Origin: Dehalococcoidia bacterium
Lineage (GTDB): Bacteria; Chloroflexota; Dehalococcoidia; UBA6926
Assembly (NCBI GenBank): GCA_029941095.1
Contig: JAPYRO010000030.1
Location: 1 to 9,864 of the forward strand
DNA length: 9,864 nt
Direction: 5' to 3'
Part shown: piece by piece, positions 1 through 5,481 of the stretch
How positions within the stretch are numbered: position 1 is the stretch's first letter
How the letters are laid out: each line of letters begins with the position of its first letter
Position numbers and translations under genes: made by a program
The notes under the pieces: generated by a model
Told to the model about the DNA's origin: nothing
Seen by the model: the letters and a program-made list of their open reading frames with translations, nothing else
Database searches by the model: none

Positions 1-351
1 ATTTTTGAGTGCCTGGAGGCATGACCCGTTTTCTTGAAAAAGAAGCGGAGGGAGCCCCGGCTCAAAAAAGATAAGGGTAAAAAATTCATTGCTGAGTAAT
101 TAATTACTCGAAAACTTATTGCTAAGGAAAGCCTCTTCCTCCCACTATCCAGTTGTTAAGGTTTATTAGATACAATTATCTAGTATGGCTCTACATAGAC
201 GCCGTATTGAGTTATATTCAAAACCACCTATTGTTTTCGACCCGCCCTAACAGATGGGGGGTGTTGTCACCTCAATATATGAATACAAAAATACAAATAG
301 GTAGCATGTTATCTACACTAGCAACTAGGATCACTCCATTGCTCAACCATA
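1..351. other. left-edge region without a supported gene
   Basis: No convincing gene was found here. At the very edge, one plus-strand frame reads I-F-E-C-L-E-A and stops at TGA 22-24. An ATG at 21 overlaps that stop (ATGA) and opens a 17-codon frame to TAA 72-74, with a charged, Ala-Pro-Lys-rich peptide. Either could be the tail of a gene lying to the left, possibly split by a frameshift. On the minus strand an ATG at 20-22 could begin a gene running off the edge. Bases 11-60 are visibly richer in G and C than what follows, which fits a coding tail. From about 75 to 351 the DNA is AT-rich, with a 16-nt palindrome and weak hairpins (125-140, 167-182). An open frame at 153-362 resembles no family I know and overlaps the end of the FAD oxidoreductase gene, so it is not called. 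Confidence 0.5.
94..109. repeat. 16-nt perfect AT-rich palindrome
   Basis: GAGTAATT is followed at once by its reverse complement AATTACTC, giving a perfect 16-nt inverted repeat with no spacer. The hexamer ATTGCT occurs on both sides (88-93 and 118-123). It could be an operator half-site pair or a weak terminator for a plus-strand gene ending near 24 or 74. On the minus strand a T run follows about 10 nt after it, so it might also end transcripts leaving the FAD oxidoreductase gene. The symmetry is certain; the function is not. Confidence 0.35.
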
Positions 352-1536
352 TTAATCAGTAAATCGTGCCGGATCAGACTCTTTTAGAGCAGGATGCGCG
401 TTGCCTTGCACGACAAAATTAGCAATTAACATACCTGCACCCGGCCCTCGTCCGAAGCCTGAGGATGCCAGCCCAGTCGCGACGAATAAATTTTCATTAT
501 GCGGTAATCGTCCAATTATCGGATGTCCATCCATAGAGAACGGCATCAGACCCGACCAAGTAGTCGCGATAGGAAGATCGGTGAGTAAGGGCAGTATTTC
601 TGTGGCATGACCCTTGTTGACCTCAATTCCAGAGTCGTCGATGGTCTTATCAAAACCCACATCTCGTCTGTCTCCACCGAATATGATTTCACCGCTTTTC
701 CTCTGTCTTCCGTAGAGGTGCCTTGTCACTCGTTGGCTACCCGAATGAGTTAACTCTGGAAGAGACCCCACCCCAGCAGCCAAATCTTCACTCCAGTGGA
801 ACCTGGATTCAAATGAGCCAATCGTTCCAAAAACTCTCGGTGGAACAGGTTCCGTGGCCCACATCTGACCAACCACAGGTTCAATTGGGATTTCCGCTCC
901 CACCATTTTCCCAAGAGCTTTACTCCACGCTCCGGCCGCAATAATAATAGTGTCTGACTCATGGACACCTTTATTAGTCTCTACTATCCACACCTTATTC
1001 AGAGAGGTCAGAGCAATGACTTCAGTATCTGTTTCTATTGTCACACCCGCCTGAATCGCTGCTCGTCCAAACGCCCGAGTAGTTTTTAATGGATTAGCCT
1101 GCCCTCTATAATGACTGTATACATACCCCAGTATATCTGGGCTCAATTCAGGCTCTAATGCTCTAGCCTCGTATGTACTGATTAGTTCAAGGTTAAATCC
1201 GTTGTTTTGCGCTTCCAGTACGCGTTGCTCAGCGTAGGTATATTGCCGCTCATTATGCACCGCAGTAAACGAACCCGACTGGCGAAACTCAAGATCGTAC
1301 CCCAGCTCGTTCTGCAGCTTTTTAAAAACATTCAAACTGCCCATGGTCAGATGCTCTTGAAGTGACGGGGAATTCCCCCAGCCGGCTCCCCCAAGGCCGC
1401 CCATATTCACCCCCGAGGCTTCTCCAGAAATTTCACCCTTCTCCAATACGAGAGTAGAAATACCTGCCTCAGCAAGATGTAGAGCAGCCGAACAACCTAC
1501 TATGCCGGCACCAATCACGATCACATCTGCATTCAA
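352..1536 (-). CDS. FAD-dependent oxidoreductase of the DAO family (amino-acid/sarcosine oxidase-like)
   Basis: A 394-residue flavoprotein of the D-amino-acid oxidase/glycine oxidase/sarcosine oxidase superfamily. These enzymes oxidise a C-N bond of an amine or amino acid using FAD. The Rossmann dinucleotide motif G-A-G-I-V-G is at residues 9-14, with an acidic residue (Glu32) at the end of strand 2 for the FAD ribose. A Ser/Gly-rich segment (about 37-51) follows, as in family members, then a central substrate domain. The strand ending A-A-G-A-W-S is near 200-205. The C-terminal block (about 328-372), with W-S-G-L-M-P, D-G-H-P-I-I-G and the glycine-rich S-S-G-F-G-R-G-P-G, closes the FAD site. 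The start is TTG at 1534-1536: it has a GGAG eight bases upstream and an in-frame TAG two codons before it, and the next Met is residue 45, inside the FAD domain. No signal peptide is seen, so it should be cytoplasmic. It is last in the minus-strand series, 66 bp after the hydrolase gene. The substrate cannot be read from the sequence. Confidence 0.9.
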   Translation of the reverse strand: MNADVIVIGAGIVGCSAALHLAEAGISTLVLEKGEISGEASGVNMGGLGGAGWGNSPSLQEHLTMGSLNVFKKLQNELGYDLEFRQSGSFTAVHNERQYTYAEQRVLEAQNNGFNLELISTYEARALEPELSPDILGYVYSHYRGQANPLKTTRAFGRAAIQAGVTIETDTEVIALTSLNKVWIVETNKGVHESDTIIIAAGAWSKALGKMVGAEIPIEPVVGQMWATEPVPPRVFGTIGSFESRFHWSEDLAAGVGSLPELTHSGSQRVTRHLYGRQRKSGEIIFGGDRRDVGFDKTIDDSGIEVNKGHATEILPLLTDLPIATTWSGLMPFSMDGHPIIGRLPHNENLFVATGLASSGFGRGPGAGMLIANFVVQGNAHPALKESDPARFTD

Positions 1537-1544
1537 TTTCTATG

Positions 1545-1548
1545 CTCC
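1545..1548 (-). promoter_or_regulatory. ribosome-binding site supporting a TTG start
   Basis: On the minus strand GGAG lies eight bases before the TTG at 1534-1536. With the in-frame TAG just upstream, it fixes the oxidoreductase start at a rare TTG codon. Confidence 0.7.
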
Positions 1549-1602
1549 AATCTTGTTCCAGTTGATCCAATATTTCCTATGTGGGTTTTACTATGCAATG
1601 AA

Positions 1603-2457
1603 TTACAAAAGCCATCTTTTTACTTTATTAAAAATTTGAGAGTCTTTGCTGGCTAATTTCTCTACCACACCAAAGTGATCCGCATCAGGCTCGGCATGAT
1701 ATTCAAGGGGAGCTTTGTTTAGTTTCCACTTCTCAACAAACTGGTCAGTTTGCCAATGAAATTCTGGTGTTTCAGCTTCTCCAAGAATTACCAGGATTGG
1801 TGCTGTGGTGATGGGTTCAAAAAAGTGTGGGCTTAGAGCCATACTTTCAACGTCATCCAAACCAAGGGCGTCGGTAATAGTAGTCTTTCTAAGTGGTTCT
1901 AGTTGATATAGGCCGCTAATCGGGATACCCGTTTTGACAAGATTTCTCGGTAAATCCGAAGAGATTTGTTGCCAATCTGTAGCCAATACCATGCCAGTAA
2001 TATGACCACCAGCGGAATGACCAGAAATATTAATACGATCCTTTGAAATAGCATAATCGCGAGAATTCTTCCAGAGCCATATTAATGCAGTTCGAATTTG
2101 ATTGATGATCCCTGTCATACTTGATTCAGGGCATAATTGGTAGCCAATTATAGCGACATCAATTCCAGATTTAACAAAAGGCTCTGCAATGAAACTATAA
2201 AATGCCTTATCTCCTCCTTGCCAATACCCACCATGCACAAATACATATAATGGTGCATTAGGTTTACCACAACGAAATAAATCTAGTTTATTTTTTTCAC
2301 CGTCATCGTATTGGCAGTTAAGCGAGCTATCAGCTGTACTTCGAAATTTCTCACTCCTTGCTGTCCAGGTACTGATTAGGCCTTCAAAATCGTCAGCCAA
2401 AAGGCGTACGTTGTACCCTTTTTCAAGAATGGGGTCAATTGGGATAAACCTTGGCAT
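1603..2457 (-). CDS. alpha/beta hydrolase, kynurenine formamidase (arylformamidase)-like
   Basis: A 284-residue cytosolic alpha/beta hydrolase. The oxyanion-hole motif H-G-G-Y-W is at 75-79, the form typical of kynurenine formamidases. The nucleophile elbow G-H-S-A-G-G places the catalytic Ser at 148, and the likely catalytic His is 261 in A-D-H-F-G. The acid should lie in the segment E-T-P-E-F-H (229-234), which matches the D-S-P-E-F-H-R segment I recall from animal formamidase, with Glu229 where Asp is usual. The N-terminus, with its Y-N-V-R and W-x-x-R-S-E-K-F-R pattern, also fits this family. Family members hydrolyse N-formylkynurenine in tryptophan breakdown, but relatives act on other amides and esters, and no other kynurenine-pathway gene is in the window. 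The ATG start has AGGAG five bases upstream (2463-2467). It lies 68 bp after the second DinB gene and 66 bp before the FAD oxidoreductase. Fold and catalytic residues are clear; the substrate is not. Confidence 0.88.
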   Translation of the reverse strand: MPRFIPIDPILEKGYNVRLLADDFEGLISTWTARSEKFRSTADSSLNCQYDDGEKNKLDLFRCGKPNAPLYVFVHGGYWQGGDKAFYSFIAEPFVKSGIDVAIIGYQLCPESSMTGIINQIRTALIWLWKNSRDYAISKDRINISGHSAGGHITGMVLATDWQQISSDLPRNLVKTGIPISGLYQLEPLRKTTITDALGLDDVESMALSPHFFEPITTAPILVILGEAETPEFHWQTDQFVEKWKLNKAPLEYHAEPDADHFGVVEKLASKDSQIFNKVKRWLL

Positions 2458-2525
2458 GTATGCTCCTACAGTTTTATAAGAATTATGTTAGTTATAAGTA
2501 TCCATACTTATCTCCAAATATTTAT

Positions 2526-3059
2526 CTAGAAACTGTACCCTTGGAGACCCTGGGTACCTTTTTGCGAAGCAATCTCACCTATATGGTTCGAGCTGTGAAT
2601 TGAAAGCGTAAGCAATATGTCCGAAACTCGGGTTCCAATAAGAACACGCTTGAGAGCACGGCCTTTCCCTTCAATATCAATTTCTCGATTTAAGTCTTTT
2701 GAGTCCAAATTCTCTATATATGACTCCGTATTATCAAAAAGCTCATTAACATATAAATTTTTTAATTCTTTGATATCGATATTAGTGGTCCGCGCCCACT
2801 CCAAATTGGGAATAGGGCCTGGGCGAATCCCCGTTTTCTCTTGCAATCCTAAGTCAGCCCATAGCGTGGTCGATTCCCTTATCACCGCGTTAACGAAGGC
2901 GTCCTCTACCCACAGAATATGAGCAGCACTTGTTCGTATCGGATGAGCTTCTCCCGGTGGCAGCCAATCAGCAACTTCTTGGTCTACATTTTCCATTACA
3001 TCCAAAAAGGATTCGTGCATCCTTACGATCAATGTTTTCACAACATGTAAGCTATCCAT
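2526..3059 (-). CDS. DinB-family metalloprotein, downstream tandem paralog
   Basis: A 177-residue protein of the DinB/YfiT-like four-helix-bundle superfamily. Members bind a divalent metal through three histidines and include thiol-dependent transferases and many proteins of unknown role. The expected triad is visible: His47 in A-A-H-I-L-W-V-E-D and His155/His159 in H-S-S-N-H-I-G-E. The protein aligns along its length with its upstream neighbour: residues 21-42 are identical in the two, as is most of the C-terminal tail ending G-Y-S-F. It carries about six extra residues near 130-145. The start is ATG 3057-3059, because the paralog begins at the same point (M-D-x-x-x-x-x-K-T-L-I) and an AGGGGG site precedes it. 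A longer frame to 3116 would overlap the upstream gene. The two genes are 10 bp apart and surely co-transcribed. The substrate is unknown; a soluble enzyme is inferred. Confidence 0.88.
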   Translation of the reverse strand: MDSLHVVKTLIVRMHESFLDVMENVDQEVADWLPPGEAHPIRTSAAHILWVEDAFVNAVIRESTTLWADLGLQEKTGIRPGPIPNLEWARTTNIDIKELKNLYVNELFDNTESYIENLDSKDLNREIDIEGKGRALKRVLIGTRVSDILLTLSIHSSNHIGEIASQKGTQGLQGYSF

Positions 3060-3065
3060 CTGTGT

Positions 3066-3071
3066 CCCCCT
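3066..3071 (-). promoter_or_regulatory. ribosome-binding site overlapping the upstream stop codon
   Basis: AGGGGG on the minus strand lies six bases before the ATG of the downstream DinB gene and shares its first bases with the TAG stop of the upstream paralog. This suggests translational coupling and sets the start at 3059 rather than 3116. Confidence 0.65.
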
Positions 3072-3585
3072 AAAAGCTGTAGCCCTTAAGACCTTGAGTC
3101 CCTTTTTGAGATGCAATCTCTCCTATATGGTTAGCATTATGAAGTGCAAATCGAATTAATATTTCTCCAGCTTTTAGACCGTTTAAATCTGTAACATCAG
3201 ATTTCACAGGCTTGTCTAAATCATCGCTTTTTAAATTATCTAAATACTTATCAGTTCTCTCAAAAAGAGCAGGCATATACACTTCTCTTAGTTGATTGAT
3301 ATCAATGGGGGTAGAACGTGCCCATTCGGCACTCGGGAGTCTTCCTGGTATCAACCCAGTCTTTTCTTCAAGCCCAATAATACTCCAAATTGTTGGAGAC
3401 TCTTGGAGAAAAACATTTACAAACCGATCTTCAGCCCACAAACAGTGCAAGTTGCTCATTCGAATTGGGTGGGCTTCTCCTGGGGGAAGCCAATCTGCAA
3501 CTTCTTGGTCTACATTCTCCATCACTTCAAGAAAAGATTGACGAACATGTTTGATAAGAGTTTTAATTATTTCCACATTGTCCAT
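3070..3585 (-). CDS. DinB-family metalloprotein, upstream tandem paralog
   Basis: A 171-residue DinB/YfiT-like protein and the upstream member of the tandem pair. The predicted metal ligands are His47 (N-L-H-C-L-W-A-E-D), His149 and His153 (H-N-A-N-H-I-G-E), spaced as in the family. The block at 21-42 is unchanged between the two copies at protein level, while the DNA differs at several silent positions. The duplication is therefore not recent, and both copies have been kept under selection. Their middles differ more (about 55-145), which suggests different substrates or partners. The ATG start has only a weak Shine-Dalgarno (GAG, seven bases upstream). A strong hairpin (3620-3660) sits 34 bp upstream, so this pair may have its own promoter just after that hairpin, where AT-rich -10-like bases occur. 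The stop is TAG. Role unknown; cytoplasmic. Confidence 0.88.
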   Translation of the reverse strand: MDNVEIIKTLIKHVRQSFLEVMENVDQEVADWLPPGEAHPIRMSNLHCLWAEDRFVNVFLQESPTIWSIIGLEEKTGLIPGRLPSAEWARSTPIDINQLREVYMPALFERTDKYLDNLKSDDLDKPVKSDVTDLNGLKAGEILIRFALHNANHIGEIASQKGTQGLKGYSF

Positions 3586-3619
3586 TAGAAATCTCGCTTC
3601 TTGTGCAGTTTATTAGATA

Positions 3620-3660
3620 TAAAAAATTCTGCTGAGATTGTACCTCAGCAGAATTTTTTA
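3620..3660 (-). terminator. intrinsic terminator, 17-bp perfect stem, probably bidirectional
   Basis: The arms at 3620-3636 and 3644-3660 are exact reverse complements of 17 nt around a 7-nt loop (3637-3643). The outer part is A6 on one side and T6 on the other, with the core CTCAGCAGAA, so each strand has a stem followed by a U run. On the minus strand it lies about 20 bp after the DUF35 stop and 34 bp before the first DinB gene. It should end or strongly reduce transcription from the thiolase-DUF35 unit. Confidence 0.85.
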
Positions 3661-3679
3661 ATAACCTTATTATCACTAG

Positions 3680-4111
3680 TTAACTGGGATCCGGCGCTCC
3701 TAAAGGTTTCCACTGTGGAATCATCTGATCTCCACGTTCCTCAAAATAGACCTCTAATTGCATATCAATCTCAACATCCTCAATGGCAATACCATTGACG
3801 TTGCCGTTCATCCGAGGACCTTCATCCAATTGAACTATCGCATAAATATAAGGAACATCTGGAGTGAAAGCTGGATTCCCCGGCTGCCTCACAACGATAA
3901 AACTATATATCCGTGCTTTACCACTAACTTCAACCCACTCAAGACGATCTGATAGTGTATAAGGGCTTCGCTCTCTTGGATAAAAGAACACCTTTCCGCT
4001 ATCGATATCCCTCTGGACCATCAATTTACCTTCTTTAGTAGCCTCCCAAAAAGGCGCGGTAACCGCGTCAGGAATTGGGACTGGTTTCTGGGGTGCTTTT
4101 TGTTCTGCCAT
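3680..4111 (-). CDS. DUF35 OB-fold protein, acyl-CoA-associated partner of the thiolase, zinc ribbon degenerate
   Basis: A 143-residue DUF35 protein, normally an N-terminal helix, a rubredoxin-like zinc ribbon and an OB fold. Members pair with thiolase-superfamily enzymes or acyl-CoA hydratases; examples are ChsH2 with the aldolase Ltp2 and the partner of archaeal HMG-CoA synthase. Family landmarks are visible: P-F-W-E-A (about 20-24), E-G-K-L-M-V-Q-R (27-34), F-Y-P-R (43-46), L-E-W-V-E-V-S-G (57-64), Y-S-F (69-71) and L-D-E-G-P-R-M-N (95-102). The four zinc cysteines expected in C-x2-C ... C-x2-C are absent: those places read D-I-D-S and S-P-Y-T, and the protein has no Cys at all. It therefore cannot bind zinc in the usual way. 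The ATG start has AAGGAG seven bases upstream (4119-4124). It follows the thiolase gene on the same strand, 27 bp beyond the TAG if the thiolase is read through and 93 bp from its TGA. Confidence 0.9.
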   Translation of the reverse strand: MAEQKAPQKPVPIPDAVTAPFWEATKEGKLMVQRDIDSGKVFFYPRERSPYTLSDRLEWVEVSGKARIYSFIVVRQPGNPAFTPDVPYIYAIVQLDEGPRMNGNVNGIAIEDVEIDMQLEVYFEERGDQMIPQWKPLGAPDPS

Positions 4112-4138
4112 GATTAAACTCCTTTAATATCTGATATT

Positions 4139-4207
4139 CTAAGATTTAGCCAAAGATTCATCATTGGTAAGAATTATTGAGCAAAACTTGCTCAATATGC
4201 CGCCTCA
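4139..4207 (-). other. in-frame C-terminal extension of the thiolase beyond the TGA
   Basis: After the TGA (4205-4207) the thiolase frame stays open for 21 codons to TAG 4139-4141. It reads G-G-I-L-S-K-F-C-S-I-I-L and then a short polar tail. This is what I expect at the end of SCP-x-type thiolases, where a G-x-G-G-x-L-S segment leads into the last strand. With it the protein would be about 391 residues, a usual length, and the gap to the DUF35 gene falls to 27 bp, with that gene's ribosome-binding site intact. The reading is direct; the family match is from memory. Whether the TGA is decoded, mutant or a base-call error cannot be settled here. Confidence 0.6.
4176..4196 (-). promoter_or_regulatory. 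9-bp hairpin just after the thiolase TGA, SECIS-like (or weak terminator)
   Basis: On the minus strand ATTGAGCAA and TTGCTCAAT form a perfect 9-bp stem with the loop GTT. It starts eight bases after the TGA, so the loop begins 18 bases after it. Bacterial SECIS hairpins sit right after the UGA within the coding frame, with a small loop starting roughly 16-37 bases downstream and a G in its first two bases. This hairpin fits each point. Against the terminator reading, the bases after the stem (AATTCTTACC) are not a U run. SelB binding cannot be shown from sequence alone. Confidence 0.4.
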
Positions 4208-5314
4208 ACCATTAACAAATCCTGTTGTTGCATCCTTAACTTGTCTTTCACCACCACGCCCCATTAATTGGAGAGTTGCTTCCATGGGCTGAGAGAAGCC
4301 ACCCGTGTTTCCCGCCTGCTGCCCATAAGACAGTTGGCCACCATGAGTATTAACTGGGAAGTCTCCTTTATAGGTCGTGTCGGTCTCTTGGTACCAAGGC
4401 CCTGACTCTCCCTTAGGCATAAACCCAGCGTCTTCGAGAGTGACCATTACAGTTATGGTATAGCAATCATAAATCTGAGCAAAATCCATGTCCTTCGGAC
4501 TAAGCCCAGCCATATTGAACGCTCTTGGAGCAGAAACCACAGCTGGTGTTCTCGTAATACGGTCTGCCCACGTCAAATCATTATGATCTGTATGGTGACC
4601 GGCTCCAAGCATATATACAGGCTTGTTTTTCATTGCTCTCGCTTTTTCCGGTGTTGTGACAATCATTGCCCCACCTCCGGCGCAAGGCATAACACATTCG
4701 AGCAATCTAAGAGGATCTGCAACTAATCGAGAATCAGCCACGTCTTGGACTGTAATGGGCTGCTCAAGAAAAGCAGATCCTGGTGTCACTTGTGCGTTGA
4801 ATCTTTGATCTGCTGCTACTTTAAATCTCTGTTCATCTGTAGTGCCATATTCAAAGGCATGTCGTTTTGCAACCTGACCGTACCACCCATTCGCTGCAAC
4901 AACTGGTCCGTAGGCATCCACAAATGGATTAGGCCTAGGTGCGACTCTAGGTTGAGTCCCTTGGTTACCACCAAAAACGAGTAGAACTGTTTCAGCAAGT
5001 CCACTTGAAACCCAAGTAGAAGCTAAAACTATTCCTGTAGTCCCTGTGGCGCCCATATTGTTAACTCCACTCGCCATAGTGGGCTTAATGCCTAAATAAT
5101 CCGACATTATAGCCGGCCAGTTATTGGCATCTTCCCCACCGGGAGCTTCTGTAACCAGACCATCGATGTCCTCTGGGCGCAATCCTGCATCCTTGATTGC
5201 CATCGCGGCAACGTCTGCCTGCATACCTTTTTGTGTTTTATCCGGCCATTTTCTACGAGCAGGAGTCCAACCAACCCCTACCAAAGCCGCTTTTCCTTTT
5301 AATGTTCCTGTCAT
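4205..5314 (-). CDS. thiolase-superfamily protein (SCP-x/lipid-transfer-type, possible acyl-CoA aldolase)
   Basis: A 369-residue protein with the thiolase fold throughout, most like the SCP-x/Ltp branch that works with DUF35 proteins. Landmarks are A-L-V-G-V-G-W-T-P (10-18), D-A-G-L-x-P-E-D-I-D-G-L-V (42-54), Y-D-C-Y-T (282-286) and N-T-H-G-G (322-326). The usual nucleophilic Cys is missing: that region reads N-N-M-G-A-T-G (85-91). The usual G-H-P is G-Q-Q (331-333). Tyr282, Tyr285 and Tyr330 lie where the active site should be, so retro-aldol or other acyl-CoA chemistry, as in Ltp2, is a reasonable guess, but ordinary thiolysis is unlikely. The ATG start has AAGGAG six bases upstream (5321-5326) and a good promoter. 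The called end is a TGA inside the conserved C-terminal G-x-G-G segment, about 20 residues short of the family, and the frame continues in family-like sequence (separate entry). The gene may therefore be a read-through selenoprotein, a fresh nonsense mutant or a sequencing-error product. Confidence 0.85.
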   Translation of the reverse strand: MTGTLKGKAALVGVGWTPARRKWPDKTQKGMQADVAAMAIKDAGLRPEDIDGLVTEAPGGEDANNWPAIMSDYLGIKPTMASGVNNMGATGTTGIVLASTWVSSGLAETVLLVFGGNQGTQPRVAPRPNPFVDAYGPVVAANGWYGQVAKRHAFEYGTTDEQRFKVAADQRFNAQVTPGSAFLEQPITVQDVADSRLVADPLRLLECVMPCAGGGAMIVTTPEKARAMKNKPVYMLGAGHHTDHNDLTWADRITRTPAVVSAPRAFNMAGLSPKDMDFAQIYDCYTITVMVTLEDAGFMPKGESGPWYQETDTTYKGDFPVNTHGGQLSYGQQAGNTGGFSQPMEATLQLMGRGGERQVKDATTGFVNG

Positions 5315-5363
5315 TGAAATCTCCTTCCATGAAGAATAAGATCAATTATCCCCCAACCCGGTA

Positions 5364-5393
5364 ATTCTACTTAGTCTTGTATTCAGACGTCAA
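5364..5393 (-). promoter_or_regulatory. sigma70-type promoter of the thiolase-DUF35 unit
   Basis: Reading the minus strand, TTGACG (5388-5393) and TAGAAT (5364-5369) are 18 bp apart. Each differs from the consensus at one base. Transcription would begin near 5357, leaving a leader of about 40 nt with the AAGGAG site before ATG 5314. Confidence 0.6.
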
Positions 5394-5441
5394 CCTATTT
5401 ATACGAATTCCCATATGTATTAAACTGTTAAAAATATTCTA

Positions 5442-5472
5442 TTGATCATCTATTTTACAATTCAAATAATAA
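5442..5472 (+). promoter_or_regulatory. possible promoter of mutY with a near-leaderless start
   Basis: TTGATC (5442-5447) and TAATAA (5467-5472) could be -35 and -10 boxes, although the 19-bp spacing is long. Transcription would start about two to four bases before the ATG at 5482. No Shine-Dalgarno is visible upstream of that ATG, which fits a leaderless message. The region is very AT-rich, so chance matches are easy. Confidence 0.3.
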
Positions 5473-5481
5473 ACGTTAATT

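Noticed and set aside
153..362. A 69-codon plus-strand open frame in the left intergenic region
   Set aside because: The sequence resembles no family, there is no good ribosome site, and it runs into the 3' end of the oxidoreductase gene on the other strand.
2494..2511. A 7-bp AT-rich hairpin between the DinB and hydrolase genes as a terminator
   Set aside because: The stem is weak and no U run follows on the minus strand, so it is not called.
3060..3116. A longer start for the downstream DinB gene at 3116
   Set aside because: It would overlap the upstream paralog by 47 bp. The paralog alignment and the AGGGGG site both favour ATG 3057-3059.
4205..4207. Genome-wide reassignment of TGA to an amino acid
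   Set aside because: Long genes such as uvrA and mutY contain no in-frame TGA, and the membrane-protein gene ends with TGA followed closely by TAA, so TGA is normally a stop here.
4745..5004. Open frames of 60-80 codons on both strands within the thiolase gene
   Set aside because: They are shadows of the thiolase reading frame, without ribosome sites or family likeness.
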